Shown piece after piece: positions 34,825-43,272 of a stretch of DNA of 64,000 nt; the stretch's first letter is position 1, and each line of letters opens with the position of its first letter. The DNA is from Clostridia bacterium (GTDB lineage: Bacteria > Bacillota > Clostridia > Oscillospirales > CAG-272). The translations under genes were made by a program, and so were the position numbers. Below the pieces are notes generated by a model. It did not search any database, was not told where the DNA came from, and worked only from the letters and a program-made list of their open reading frames with translations. The stretch covers positions 29,460 through 93,459 of the forward strand of contig JAFTMG010000082.1 of assembly GCA_017452525.1 (NCBI GenBank), given 5' to 3'.

Positions 34825-35601
34825 ATGGGAATTTACGACGGATATCTCCTGTGCGTGGACTTTGACGGCACGGTGGCACACGGAGGAAGGATCGTGCCGA
34901 AAAACGTGGAGGCGCTACGCTATTTTGAAGCGGAGGGCGGATATTTCACCATCTGCACCGGACGCCAGCCGGCTTTCATGATGAAGAATGATCTGGCTGT
35001 CAGACCCAACGCGCCGCTTCTGGCGATGAACGGCACCATCATTCACGATATGGCCGAGGATCGACAGCTGAAATGCTGGACGGTGGGACGGGAGCTGTGG
35101 GAGCATTGCGAGCAGCTGTTTGAGCGCTACCCCGAGGAGATCGAAGCCATCCGTTATTATACCCCCACGTGTGAGCCGATCCTGGAGCGGGGCAAGAACG
35201 CACCCGAGGATATGCATTCCTATTTCGATCAGCCGCTGTACAAGGTCATCGTCATTGTTCACAGTGCCTTCAGCGATCGGATGCTCTCAGAGATCACCGC
35301 GCAAAGCGGGGCGCAATACCACGTTTCCCGCAGCTGGATCCGCGGCATCGAATTGCAATCCATTCATTCGGGGAAGGGCGTTGCCGTCAACGCGCTCCGT
35401 GAGATGCTGGGGGATCGCATCCATACCGTGGTGTGCGCGGGGGACTATGAGAACGATATTTCCATGCTTCAGGTTGCCGATATTTCCTATGCGGTCGGCA
35501 ATGCCGTGCCCGCGGTCAAGGCGGTCGCTATGCGGCAGACGGTCAACTGTGAGGACGGCGCCATTGCCAGAATCATCGAAGAGCTTGCATGCCATCATTG
35601 A
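34825..35601 (+). CDS. Cof-type HAD-IIB phosphatase
   Basis: 258 residues. Motif I is DFDGTVAHGG, motif II is TICTGRQ, the conserved Lys is in SGKGVAVNALRE, and motif IV is GDYENDISML followed by AVGNAVPAVKAVA. This is the sugar-phosphate or nucleotide phosphatase subgroup with a C2 cap. Substrate unknown. ATG 34825 is preceded by AAAGGAAGG; the upstream in-frame ATG 34801 is on the transcript but lacks a ribosome site. First gene of a four-gene run. Confidence 0.87.
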   Translation: MGIYDGYLLCVDFDGTVAHGGRIVPKNVEALRYFEAEGGYFTICTGRQPAFMMKNDLAVRPNAPLLAMNGTIIHDMAEDRQLKCWTVGRELWEHCEQLFERYPEEIEAIRYYTPTCEPILERGKNAPEDMHSYFDQPLYKVIVIVHSAFSDRMLSEITAQSGAQYHVSRSWIRGIELQSIHSGKGVAVNALREMLGDRIHTVVCAGDYENDISMLQVADISYAVGNAVPAVKAVAMRQTVNCEDGAIARIIEELACHH

Positions 35602-35624
35602 CTATATAAAAAGGAGAATACATC

Positions 35625-36443
35625 ATGCTTCACGAAACCTTTGCTTTTTCCGAGCGTTATCCCGACGCAACGTTGACGACCTACGTGTCCTACGATCCCC
35701 CCGAGCTGAAGATGCCTCCGCGTCCTGCCATGGTGGTCTGCCCCGGCGGCGGCTACTCCATGCTTTCCGACCGTGAGGCGGAGCCCGTGGTCAAAGAATT
35801 TCTCACGGCGGGTATGAACGTCTTCCTGCTTCGCTATACCGTCAAGGAAAAGGCGGCAAACTATGCGCCGCTGATCCAGGCATCCCTTGCCATCAAGCAC
35901 GTGCGCGAGAATGCCGAAAAGTACCATATCGATCCCAACCGTGTTTTCATCGTCGGCTTCTCGGCGGGCGGTCATCTGGCGGCATCGACGGGTATTCTAT
36001 GGAATATTCCCGAGGTGCGGGAGGCGATGGGCGACGCGCCCGAGGGCATCAACAAGCCGACGGGTATGGTGCTGTCCTATCCCGTTATCACCGGCTATGA
36101 GTTTGCGCATCGCGGCTCGATCAACAATCTCTGCGGTAAGAAGGACAATACCGATGAGGAGATCCGCCGCTTCTCGCTGGAATATCACGTGGACGAGACC
36201 ACCAGCCCTGCCTTTATCTGGCATACCTTTGACGATAAGGTCGTGCCGATCCAGAACTCGCTTCTGCTGGCTGACGCGCTGACCCGTGCGCACATCCCCT
36301 TTGAGCTTCATATCTTCCCCAAGGGTCCTCACGGCTCCTCCCTCTGTACCACCGAGACCTGGTCGCAGAATCCCGCTTTTATCATGCCCAACTGCGCCGA
36401 GTGGATCAAGCTGGCGGTGACGTGGATCCGCAGTTTTGAATAA
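35625..36443 (+). CDS. Alpha/beta hydrolase, acetyl-xylan-esterase/BD-FAE-like
   Basis: 272 residues. The oxyanion-hole segment is CPGGGYSML (39-47), the nucleophile is Ser113 in GFSAGGH, the acid is Asp in HTFDDKVVP and the base is His in KGPHGSSL. The GGGY hole and order of motifs match the feruloyl/acetyl esterase group acting on hemicellulose side groups. No signal peptide: intracellular. AAAAAGGAG precedes ATG 35625, 24 bases after the HAD gene. Confidence 0.85.
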   Translation: MLHETFAFSERYPDATLTTYVSYDPPELKMPPRPAMVVCPGGGYSMLSDREAEPVVKEFLTAGMNVFLLRYTVKEKAANYAPLIQASLAIKHVRENAEKYHIDPNRVFIVGFSAGGHLAASTGILWNIPEVREAMGDAPEGINKPTGMVLSYPVITGYEFAHRGSINNLCGKKDNTDEEIRRFSLEYHVDETTSPAFIWHTFDDKVVPIQNSLLLADALTRAHIPFELHIFPKGPHGSSLCTTETWSQNPAFIMPNCAEWIKLAVTWIRSFE

Positions 36444-36446
36444 GGT

Positions 36447-36905
36447 ATGGCAAGAGAAGAAAAAGCAATATTTATGAACCTCTGCATGGTCTATGATGGG
36501 CAGGGGAATGTTCTGGTGCAAAACCGCAAAAATCCCAATTGGTCGGGCATCACCTTCCCGGGCGGACACGTGGAAGCGGGGGAATCCTTTGCCGACGCTG
36601 TCAAGCGGGAGGTTTGGGAGGAAACGGGCTTGACGATCGAAGATCCCGTCCTCTGCGGCATTAAGCAGTGGGCGGAGGAGGACGGTGCGCGCGCTGTTGT
36701 ACTCTTTTATAAGACGGACCGCTTTTCGGGAGAGCTGAAGTCCTCCGAGGAGGGAGAGGTCTTTTGGGTGCGCCGCGAGCATTTTGAGAGTCTGCCCCTT
36801 GCCACGGATATGGCAGAGACCATCCGCGTGTTTGAATCCGACGCCTTCAGCGAGTGCTTTTACACGCAGGACGGGGACGGAACATGGAGGTTACATTTGC
36901 AATGA
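36447..36905 (+). CDS. Nudix hydrolase (MutT/YjhB-like)
   Basis: 152 residues. The Nudix box is complete from G40 to L62, with G-x5-E46 and R54-E55-x2-E58-E59-x-G61. The N-terminal strand and late Trp-rich part (EVFWVRRE) fit 8-oxo-dGTP diphosphatase-like enzymes that clean oxidised nucleotides, but Nudix specificity cannot be read reliably. It starts 4 bases after the esterase stop and overlaps the next gene by ATGA. Confidence 0.87.
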   Translation: MAREEKAIFMNLCMVYDGQGNVLVQNRKNPNWSGITFPGGHVEAGESFADAVKREVWEETGLTIEDPVLCGIKQWAEEDGARAVVLFYKTDRFSGELKSSEEGEVFWVRREHFESLPLATDMAETIRVFESDAFSECFYTQDGDGTWRLHLQ

Positions 36906-37648
36906 AAACGATACTTTCAAGTGCCGATATCGGCATGATTGGCGGGGCGGACGGTCCGACGGTAGTGATGGTCGCCTCCACGGAACTTCCGTGGCTCTTG
37001 CCGCTTGCGGTCCTACTGCTCCTGACGTTGGCGTATTGTCTTATGCGTCGCGCGGCAAAGAAGAGGGCGCGTTCCACGACCGAGCTGCCCGAAGCTTACC
37101 GCGAGATCTACACGGTCGACCTGCAGAAGAACAAAAAGATGGCGCTGTTGGTCAACGGCATCGGTGTGGTGATCTTGATCGCCATGGTCCTTCCTGCCGC
37201 CTTCCTCGTGCCCATCTCCACGCTCTTTTCGATGGAGCAGGGCTTCCTTGCGTACACACTTCGCTTTCTCGCCCTGATCGTCGGGTCGATCCTGTATATC
37301 ATCCTGCATGAGCTGACCCACGCCGCCGTGATGCGCATCTACGGCGCCAAAAAGGTCCGCTTCGGCTTTACGGGAATGTACGCCTTCGCGGGCAGTGAGC
37401 AGGATTATTTCGATAAGTTTTCCTACGTTCAGATCGCGCTGGCACCTCTGCTCGTGTGGGGGCTGATCCTTGCGGTGATCAATCTGCTCGTGCCGCTCGA
37501 ATGGTTCTGGGTTGTCTATTTCATCCAGATCAGCAATGTGTCGGGGGCGGCGGGCGACCTGTTCGTCTCGGCTCGCTTTTGCAAAATGCCGTCTGATATT
37601 CTGGTCCGGGATACCGGCGTATCGATGACGGTCTACTCCAAAGAATAA
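36902..37648 (+). CDS. DUF3267 membrane zinc metalloprotease-like protein with IGGADGPT N-terminus
   Basis: 248 residues. Membrane helices lie at about 28-48, 82-105, 118-140, 178-200 and 205-225. HELTH at 136-140 inside a helix is the DUF3267 (site-2-protease-like) zinc motif. The first 25 residues contain SADIGMIGGADGPTVVMV, a motif known from sodium-pumping decarboxylase beta subunits (OadB), not from proteases. Start ATG 36902 overlaps the Nudix stop codon, with TGGAGG 11 bases upstream, so the N-terminal motif is truly coding. Confidence 0.78.
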   Translation: MKTILSSADIGMIGGADGPTVVMVASTELPWLLPLAVLLLLTLAYCLMRRAAKKRARSTTELPEAYREIYTVDLQKNKKMALLVNGIGVVILIAMVLPAAFLVPISTLFSMEQGFLAYTLRFLALIVGSILYIILHELTHAAVMRIYGAKKVRFGFTGMYAFAGSEQDYFDKFSYVQIALAPLLVWGLILAVINLLVPLEWFWVVYFIQISNVSGAAGDLFVSARFCKMPSDILVRDTGVSMTVYSKE

Positions 37649-37762
37649 AACGGAAAACCCTCGGGGGAAAGGCTGGTTCTCATAAGGAAGTTAGTTTCTC
37701 TTTGTAGGGACCGGCGTCCTCGACGGTCCATTACAATAATTGCATTGCAGAAAACAAAGATT

Positions 37763-37797
37763 AACCCCGACAGATTTCCGATGTCTGTCGGGGTTTA
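37763..37797. terminator. Hairpin terminator at the left side of the cassette
   Basis: AACCCCGACAGA pairs with TCTGTCGGGGTT around a nine-base loop, followed by TATTT. It lies 3' of the minus-strand cargo gene. Confidence 0.7.
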
Positions 37798-37799
37798 TT

Positions 37800-38288
37800 T
37801 TAATCAAGTTTCAAATATGGTTTTGAGTATTCAATAGCATCCGTGGGAGAAATCTTTGATTTATCATTAAGTGACAAGAAAGCTCTCGGATAATTATGGA
37901 AGGCCTTTATATATCGACTAATAGTGCCAATATAACCTTTTTTTGTTTGCACTACGTTATTGAGACATTCTGATAAGATAGCGTGCATTTCAAAAAGTAA
38001 ATCTTCGTATTCATCAGAATAACCAGACATAGCGGTAGCCTCTTTTAAGGCATTTGAAAGCTCATCTTGGTCATAACCATACGATGTAGACAAAATAGTA
38101 ATAATTTCTTCGGTTTGTGAAAGAGATATATTTTTCAAACCAATACACCCAGTTATAAATTGCATTGCTGAAAGAGCAGATATCAATTTTTCTCGGTTAT
38201 GCTTCCATACTAATTTGTTGAAGTTCATAGTTTTCAAGCTAACTGCCGTTCGATATAGCAGAGAAGCTAAAACATTTGTCCTTGTCAT
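37800..38288 (-). CDS. AT-rich hypothetical cargo gene
   Basis: 162 residues that I do not recognise. It appears all-alpha (LISALSAMQFITGCIG, EEIITILSTSYGYDQDELSNAL, LLFEMHAILSECLNN) with no signal peptide or membrane helix. Codon use is AT-rich and unlike the neighbours. AGGGGGAT lies before ATG 38288. It is the only gene inside the inverted-repeat cassette, comparable to an accessory cargo gene such as an immunity or toxin-linked protein, but no function can be claimed. Confidence 0.6.
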   Translation of the reverse strand: MTRTNVLASLLYRTAVSLKTMNFNKLVWKHNREKLISALSAMQFITGCIGLKNISLSQTEEIITILSTSYGYDQDELSNALKEATAMSGYSDEYEDLLFEMHAILSECLNNVVQTKKGYIGTISRYIKAFHNYPRAFLSLNDKSKISPTDAIEYSKPYLKLD

Positions 38289-38366
38289 AAATATCCCCCT
38301 ATTACAAACTTAAATCTATTTATCGCCAGTTTCGCCTATGTATTACAAAGACATCGGGCAAAGCCC

Positions 38367-38414
38367 ATACCCCTTTGTAGGGCGGGGGGTTACTCCCGCC
38401 CTACAAAGGGGTAT
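38367..38414. repeat. Perfect 20-bp palindrome, REP-like
   Basis: ATACCCCTTTGTAGGGCGGG and its exact complement are separated by eight bases. A partial third copy (GGCGGG/CCCGCC) follows at 38427-38446. The rest of the gap 38289-38673 holds the cassette's right hairpin (CGGCAGAGA/TCTCTGCCG) and right arm, and no gene. Confidence 0.75.
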
Positions 38415-38589
38415 GTTGACATTGCGGCGGGAGCAAGCCCCCGCCCTACGATAATACCCCATTATAACACAAATCGGCAGAGAAAACAATATCTCTGCCG
38501 AAATTTATGTGTCACGGACCGTCGAGGACGCCGGTCCCTACAGTTTTGTAAACATCCTTATGAGAAGGAGCGCAACCCGAGGGTTTTTC

Positions 38590-38640
38590 TCAGCTTGTCG
38601 ATCAAGTTCTTGTGACGTTCAAATTTGCTATCTTCCAACT
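38590..38640 (-). repeat. Coding-like relic KFERHKNLIDKL
   Basis: Downstream of the SDR gene the minus strand translates to ELEDSKFERHKNLIDKL and runs into the right cassette arm. A related plus-strand copy lies at 44440-44532. It has no start codon or gene body and looks like the 3' relic of a repeated gene. Confidence 0.45.
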
Positions 38641-38673
38641 CACCAACAAACCCTAATTTGAAGTGTTTCTGTA

Positions 38674-39441
38674 TCATTTGATCGGTTTTTTCTGTTGCTT
38701 ACACCAGATCTTCATCACCGTCTTGTGGGGGATGAGCTTGGTGGCAAAGACCTGCATCTGCGAATACTTGCCGTGGATGGAAACGTCCTTGCCCCGCTTC
38801 ATATCCCGCAGTGCCTGAGAGACGACGTTCTTTGCCTCGTAAAAACGGACGTAATAGGTGATGGTATCATCCGTTACGGCACGGTCGAAGAATTCGGTCT
38901 TGACCCAGAAGGGGCAGACTGCCATCACGCGGATGCCGCGGGGCTTCAGCTCCATACCCAGCGCGCGGGAGAAGCTGAGAACGTATGCCTTGGTGGCACC
39001 GTAAACATCGATGTAGGGAACGGGCTGGAAGGAGGACATGGAGCCCATCTGGTAGATCTCGCTGCCCCTTGTGAGGTAGGGAAGGGTGATATGGGTGATC
39101 GCCGTCAGTGCCTTGGTGTTGAGGTCGATCATGTTGAGAAGCTGATCCAGCGGTGTGTCGGCAAAGGCACCGAATTTGCCAAAGCCGCCCGCGTTGACCA
39201 AGGTGGCGACCTGCGGCTTTTCCTCCTCCAAGAGTGCCCGATAGGCGTCAAGAGAGGCGGGATCGGTCAGATCCATGGCGATGGGGCGCAATTTGGCGCG
39301 CACCTCACCTGCCAGCGCCTCCAAGCGGTCTTTTCTGCGAGCAATGACCCAGATCTCATCATATTCCCGTGCCGCGTCCAGCTGCAATACGAACTCGCGG
39401 CCCATGCCCGAGGAGGCTCCCGTAATAATGGCGATTTTCAT
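38674..39441 (-). CDS. Short-chain dehydrogenase/reductase
   Basis: 255 residues. The nucleotide loop TGASSGMG lies at 7-14, NAG in VNAGGFG, catalytic Ser in MGSMSSF and YGATKAY as the YxxxK motif. The basic residues RRKDR after the second strand favour NADP(H). The C-terminal basic segment (IWCKQQKKPIK) resembles membrane-associated SDRs acting on lipids or steroids. It is a single gene, downstream of nothing on its strand, and ends beside the cassette. Confidence 0.85.
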   Translation of the reverse strand: MKIAIITGASSGMGREFVLQLDAAREYDEIWVIARRKDRLEALAGEVRAKLRPIAMDLTDPASLDAYRALLEEEKPQVATLVNAGGFGKFGAFADTPLDQLLNMIDLNTKALTAITHITLPYLTRGSEIYQMGSMSSFQPVPYIDVYGATKAYVLSFSRALGMELKPRGIRVMAVCPFWVKTEFFDRAVTDDTITYYVRFYEAKNVVSQALRDMKRGKDVSIHGKYSQMQVFATKLIPHKTVMKIWCKQQKKPIK

Positions 39442-39520
39442 AGTTTGAACCTGCCTTTTCGTGTTTTATCTATATTTTATCACAAACTTTTTCCGCCGTC
39501 AATAATATTTGAAAGACCAC

Positions 39521-39549
39521 TTGACAAAAGGTTTACCAAATGATAAAAT
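39521..39549 (+). promoter_or_regulatory. Promoter of the MFS transporter gene
   Basis: TTGACA at 39521-39526 and TAAAAT at 39544-39549 with a 17-base spacer. Confidence 0.72.
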
Positions 39550-39593
39550 GGTCGATGGTGTCCGCAATGATTATATCAAGATAGGGATTTTTT

Positions 39594-40889
39594 ATGACTG
39601 ATCAGATGATTTTTGATACCCCCGCCTACAAGCGATCGCGCTGGGCGTATACCATTGAATGTGCCTTCGAATATTTTATCTCGCTGATGGTGGCGGATGC
39701 CTTTCTGGCAACGCTTCTGACTGCGATGGGGCTCAGCGATGCCGTGATCGGCGTTATTTCCTCACTGATCTCGCTGGCGTTCCTCTTTCAGCTGTTCTCC
39801 ATTCTGGTGGTGCCGCACATCCACAGCGTAAAGCTGGTGGCGATCCCCGTTCATTGTATCAGCCAGCTGTTCTTTCTCGTATTGTATCTGTTGCCCTTTC
39901 TGAACATTCCTCAGCAGCTCCGCACCGCCGTGGTGGTGGGATGTCTGCTGATCGCCTATTTCGGCAATTATCTGGTCACTTCCGTCATCTTCAATTGGGG
40001 CAATTCCTACGTGAACCCCGTCGGGCGCGCGAATTTCGCCGCCACTAAGGAGATCATCTCGCTGATCTCGGGCGTGATCGTCAGCCTGACCATGGGCTGG
40101 ACCTTTGATAGCTTTGTAGCCAACGGCAATATCAACGGCGGCTTTTTGTTCATCGCCGTGATGATCCTTCTGATGAACATCGGTGATTTCGTCTGCCTGA
40201 TGCTGATGAAAAACCGCAAGACCGAGAAGAAGGCTGACGAAAAGGCAGAGCCCTTCTGGCGTGTCGTACGCATGCTGTTTGCCAATAAGAGCTTTGTGTG
40301 TACCGTAGTCCTGCACGCTCTTTGGAGCATTTCCGTCTACATGACCATCGGCTTTATGGGCACCTATAAGACCAAGGAGCTGATGCTCTCGGTCGGTGCG
40401 GTGCAGATCATCAATATCGTTGCCTGCCTGGCGCGCGCCCTCATTTCCAAGCCCATCGCTCATTATGCCGATAAGCGCTCCTATGCCAAGGGCATTGAGC
40501 TGGGTATGATGATCGCGGCGGTCGGGTATCTCATCAATATCTTTACTACCCCCAATCTGTGGTGGTTGGTCATTCTCTATACCGTCCTCTACCACGTGGC
40601 GTGTGCGGGAACGAGCCAGAATATGATGAATATGGTCTACAGCTATGTGGACAGCAAATATTTTGTGCAGGCATCCGCCATCAAATACAGTGTCAGCGGT
40701 CTTTGCGGCTTTGGCGCGTCCATGCTGGGCAGCCGTATTCTGGGGGCGGTGCAGGCAGGAGGGAATACCTTTATGGGCATCTCGCTGTACGGTCAGCAGC
40801 TGCTCTCCGTTATCTCGCTGATCATTGTGATCGTGGACATCCTCTTTGTGAAATTCGTGCTGGAAAAGCGGAAGATCATTGCAAAATAA
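39594..40889 (+). CDS. MFS-type transporter
   Basis: 431 residues with twelve predicted membrane helices and a central cytoplasmic loop (KNRKTEKKADEKAEPF) near residue 215, the usual MFS two-half layout. SAIKYSVSGLCGFGASMLGS near the end and Gly-rich helices fit sugar- or nucleoside-type MFS porters of gut Clostridia, but the substrate is not readable. The start at ATG 39594 has only a weak AGGGA site. It has its own promoter and terminator. Confidence 0.8.
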   Translation: MTDQMIFDTPAYKRSRWAYTIECAFEYFISLMVADAFLATLLTAMGLSDAVIGVISSLISLAFLFQLFSILVVPHIHSVKLVAIPVHCISQLFFLVLYLLPFLNIPQQLRTAVVVGCLLIAYFGNYLVTSVIFNWGNSYVNPVGRANFAATKEIISLISGVIVSLTMGWTFDSFVANGNINGGFLFIAVMILLMNIGDFVCLMLMKNRKTEKKADEKAEPFWRVVRMLFANKSFVCTVVLHALWSISVYMTIGFMGTYKTKELMLSVGAVQIINIVACLARALISKPIAHYADKRSYAKGIELGMMIAAVGYLINIFTTPNLWWLVILYTVLYHVACAGTSQNMMNMVYSYVDSKYFVQASAIKYSVSGLCGFGASMLGSRILGAVQAGGNTFMGISLYGQQLLSVISLIIVIVDILFVKFVLEKRKIIAK

Positions 40890-40901
40890 AACGAAAACAA
40901 T

Positions 40902-40937
40902 ACGCCGATGCGATCCGGTCGCATCGGCGTGTCTTTT
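40902..40937. terminator. Bidirectional terminator between MFS and DUF4097 genes
   Basis: ACGCCGATGCGA, five-base loop, TCGCATCGGCGT, then GTCTTTT; a 12-bp perfect stem. Confidence 0.88.
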
Positions 40938-42027
40938 ATGAAAGGATCTTAAAGGTGATGCTGCCCGTGTCGGTGACGACCTCGCAGATCCCACCGGCGG
41001 GGCTTTGGGGGACTTTGACGTTCCCGGTGTCCGTTTCGGTGTAGAAGATCTTATCCGAGAGCAGCGTTCCCTCCACGTCGCCCGTGTCGGTCTTGATATT
41101 CAGCGTCGCAGCATCGGAGGCGTTCAGGGTGACGTCGCCCGTGCTTGTTTCCATGCGCAGCGCCCCCGTTGCAAGCAGATCGGAGCAGTCGATATCGCCG
41201 GTCGATGCCTTGCCGTTGACCGTGCCGCACCGGATCCGGCTCAGGGAAACGCGGCCGGTGCTTGATTTGAATTGTATCGCGCCGTCGACCTGTACCGATT
41301 CACAGGTCAGACCGCCGGTGGTACATTTCAGCGTCAGATTGCGGCAATGAAGAGAGGAGAGCGACTGATGACCCGTGTCGGTCGTGACGGTAACGTCTTC
41401 TTCGATCCTGGCGTTGTCAAGCATGATTTTTCCCGTAGTGGCAGACAGTGTGACCGTCTTGGCATGAGTGCCCCATACCTCGATGTCGCCGGTGCTTACT
41501 TTGGCGGTCAGCGTGCCGGTGACCTGCGATCTCAGGGTGATGTCGCCTGTGGAGGCGTGAATGTCCACGTCACCGAAGGTCAGCGAGGCGTGTGTTTCCA
41601 CGTCTCCCGTGTCGCTGTTGACGTACAGACTGCCGTAAACCGTTTCCGGAAGGTAGACGGTGATCTTGGGAGAAGAAAAGGAGAAAAGCCGGATGTGATC
41701 ATACCATACTCGCTCGTCTCGACATTGGATGATCAACGTGTCGTCCTCCACACGGACGGTATGCGGTTGCTTTTCTTGCTCGTGGATCACCACGAGATAT
41801 GGCTGTCCCTCCTTTGCCGGGAGAAGCGTTACGTCACTACTCGGATCCCCCTCCACGCGGATGTTGGTGAAAGGATCGGTGACGGTATGATTGACGGTAT
41901 GAAGATCCGCCACGTTCCATTGGGTCGGGTTGAATAAGATCAGCGCTGCCGAGAGCGCGCAGAGCAGGACGCCGACCGCGACACAACCGCCCGCGACGAT
42001 CAGAAGGATACTGCTTGCTTTTTTCAT
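40936..42027 (-). CDS. DUF4097-family beta-strand repeat protein
   Basis: 363 residues. An N-terminal membrane helix (about 5-32) anchors a long beta-ladder outside the membrane. At least eight repeats of the form (S/D)TGDI/V about 20 residues apart (DTGDVETHASL, STGDITLRSQ, STGDIEVWGT, TTGKIMLDN) build a right-handed solenoid typical of DUF4097 adhesin-like proteins. It overlaps the DUF1700 gene by ATGA, the third member of a PadR-DUF1700-DUF4097 operon, a known envelope-stress type arrangement in Bacillota. Confidence 0.87.
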   Translation of the reverse strand: MKKASSILLIVAGGCVAVGVLLCALSAALILFNPTQWNVADLHTVNHTVTDPFTNIRVEGDPSSDVTLLPAKEGQPYLVVIHEQEKQPHTVRVEDDTLIIQCRDERVWYDHIRLFSFSSPKITVYLPETVYGSLYVNSDTGDVETHASLTFGDVDIHASTGDITLRSQVTGTLTAKVSTGDIEVWGTHAKTVTLSATTGKIMLDNARIEEDVTVTTDTGHQSLSSLHCRNLTLKCTTGGLTCESVQVDGAIQFKSSTGRVSLSRIRCGTVNGKASTGDIDCSDLLATGALRMETSTGDVTLNASDAATLNIKTDTGDVEGTLLSDKIFYTETDTGNVKVPQSPAGGICEVVTDTGSITFKILS

Positions 42028-42629
42028 GCGTTATTCTCCTTTCGGATAAAGAGGGATTTGATGCCGAGCATTGTTTTTTTGCACAGCCACCACGTACCCT
42101 TGGTCGCATAGTTGCAAAGGAAGAACCAGCCGATGGTGAGACCGCCCAAAATCAGCATGGCTCCCAGGAAAAAGAGACCGAACAGGGGCTCGCCCGTGCA
42201 AAAGAGCAGGATGGCGGTGGGCAGGGAGGCTACCGCCGAAATAGCGAAGGTAAGATCGACGGCGTAGAAGGTCAGAACGACCGACCAGAACACCGCATAA
42301 ACCGAGAAAATGACGGCAGCCGCGGCGATAGAGAGCGGAAGCCAGACGGGGGAGCCGAGAATGAGCAGAACGATCTCCCATGCGCGCAGTGCGCGGGTGG
42401 GGCGCAGTCTTGCCTTGACGAGACGGGGCAGGGGAATGTCCATGAGAATCTGCTCGGTGATCTCGTCAAAGGGTCCCATGGCGGCAACTGCCTCCTCCTC
42501 GGTCATTCCGCCAAGCTCCATGCGGTCGTCGATGATCTCGGCATAGAAGTCCAGCGATTTTTGTTTGTCCTGTGTCGGCAGCTGATCGATACGTCGGCGA
42601 AGCTCGCTTAAAAATTCATGTTTTGTCAT
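42024..42629 (-). CDS. DUF1700 (HAAS-domain) membrane protein
   Basis: 201 residues. The cytoplasmic HAAS domain at 1-75 (MTKHEFLSELRRRI ... EEEAVAAMGPFDEI) is followed by four membrane helices and a basic tail. Such proteins accompany PadR regulators and DUF4097 ladders and are thought to act as membrane partners or anti-regulators. ATG 42629 has GAAGGAG upstream and overlaps the padR stop codon; it also overlaps the next gene by four bases, so translation is coupled. Confidence 0.88.
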   Translation of the reverse strand: MTKHEFLSELRRRIDQLPTQDKQKSLDFYAEIIDDRMELGGMTEEEAVAAMGPFDEITEQILMDIPLPRLVKARLRPTRALRAWEIVLLILGSPVWLPLSIAAAAVIFSVYAVFWSVVLTFYAVDLTFAISAVASLPTAILLFCTGEPLFGLFFLGAMLILGGLTIGWFFLCNYATKGTWWLCKKTMLGIKSLFIRKENNA

Positions 42630-42943
42630 AGGGGTTCTCCTTCTCTGGTGACAAATCGGTATATCGCCATGATCTCCTTCCACTCCTCTGAAAAGGCGGC
42701 GATGCGGTCAAGTCCCGCTTGCGTGATATGATAGTATTTGCGCAATCGCCCGTTGTGCTCCACCGAGCGGACGGTGAGCAGCTCGGTTGCCTCCAGGCGC
42801 CGCAGGATGGGATAAAGTGTCGATTCGGAGATCTCGACGTAGGGCTTGACGTCCTTGATGATCTGATAGCCGTAGGAGTCCTCGTATTGGATGGCGGCAA
42901 GGACACAGATATCGAGAAGCCCGCGTTTCATTTGATGATCCAT
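42626..42943 (-). CDS. PadR-family transcriptional regulator
   Basis: 105 residues. The winged-helix core is typical: MKRGLLDICVLAAIQYEDSYGYQIIKDV ... SESTLYPILRRLEATELL ... GRLRKYYHIT, with a short C-terminal helix for dimerisation. CAGGAGGTGC gives a strong ribosome site before ATG 42943. As first gene of a three-gene operon with overlapping stop/start codons it likely represses its own promoter, where a perfect palindrome lies between the -35 and -10 boxes. Confidence 0.9.
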   Translation of the reverse strand: MDHQMKRGLLDICVLAAIQYEDSYGYQIIKDVKPYVEISESTLYPILRRLEATELLTVRSVEHNGRLRKYYHITQAGLDRIAAFSEEWKEIMAIYRFVTREGEPL

Positions 42944-42965
42944 AATGCACCTCCTGACACATAAT

Positions 42966-42994
42966 ACTATACAATACACAGTATTGTTTGTCAA
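42966..42994 (-). promoter_or_regulatory. padR promoter with operator in the spacer
   Basis: On the minus strand TTGACA and TATAGT are 17 bases apart. The perfect palindrome ACAATAC-N3-GTATTGT (42971-42987) fills the spacer, a classic repressor site. Confidence 0.8.
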
Positions 42995-43006
42995 GAGGAA
43001 AAATAA

Positions 43007-43042
43007 AAAATCCCGAAAAGATTTCATTCCTTTCGGGATTTT
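43007..43042 (-). terminator. Terminator after the DUF6897 gene
   Basis: AAAATCCCGAAA pairs with TTTCGGGATTTT; a T-rich run follows on the minus strand. Confidence 0.78.
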
Positions 43043-43083
43043 GTGATAAGATCCGATTTGATTTCCATCAGGGATCTTACCGT

Positions 43084-43272
43084 TTATTTCTTGGCTTTTG
43101 AGGACTCCTTGATGCGAAGCACAAAGTCAAGGTTGAGCGCCTCGGTGTTGCCGTTCTTCTCAAGCAGGAGCGCGCCGCCCGTCACTTCTGTGATCACACC
43201 CACGCGCTGGTTTCCGTCAAAAAAGTAAACGACGCACTCCTTGCCGATAAATCTCTCTGCAAGCTCTTTCAT
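43084..43272 (-). CDS. Small DUF6897-like protein
   Basis: 62 residues: MKELAERFIGKECVVYFFDG ... LNLDFVLRIKE, an LSm/SH3-like small barrel matching my memory of DUF6897. GGGAGGTAACC precedes ATG 43272. The same frame stays open upstream to a TTG at 43398, which has a perfect GGAGGTGAT site and would add a membrane helix (ISILFLWIVIFTT) and a basic stretch, so a 104-residue membrane-bound form may also be made. RNA binding is possible by fold but not shown. Confidence 0.7.
   Translation of the reverse strand: MKELAERFIGKECVVYFFDGNQRVGVITEVTGGALLLEKNGNTEALNLDFVLRIKESSKAKK

Larger units (their letters stand above)
37653..38589. mobile_element. Single-gene cassette bounded by ~75-bp inverted repeats
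   Basis: Left arm 37653-37729 and right arm 38517-38589 are inverted copies: AACCCTCGGG outer part, TTCTCATAAGG middle part and TAGGGACCGGCGTCCTCGACG-type inner part identical, with small gaps elsewhere. Inward of each arm lies a hairpin (37763-37795 and 38474-38499). Between them is one AT-rich minus-strand gene and a GC-rich palindrome. There is no transposase. Confidence 0.65.

Noticed and set aside
38367..38446. CRISPR-like repeat structure
   Set aside because: Only one perfect palindrome and a partial copy; no regular spacers.
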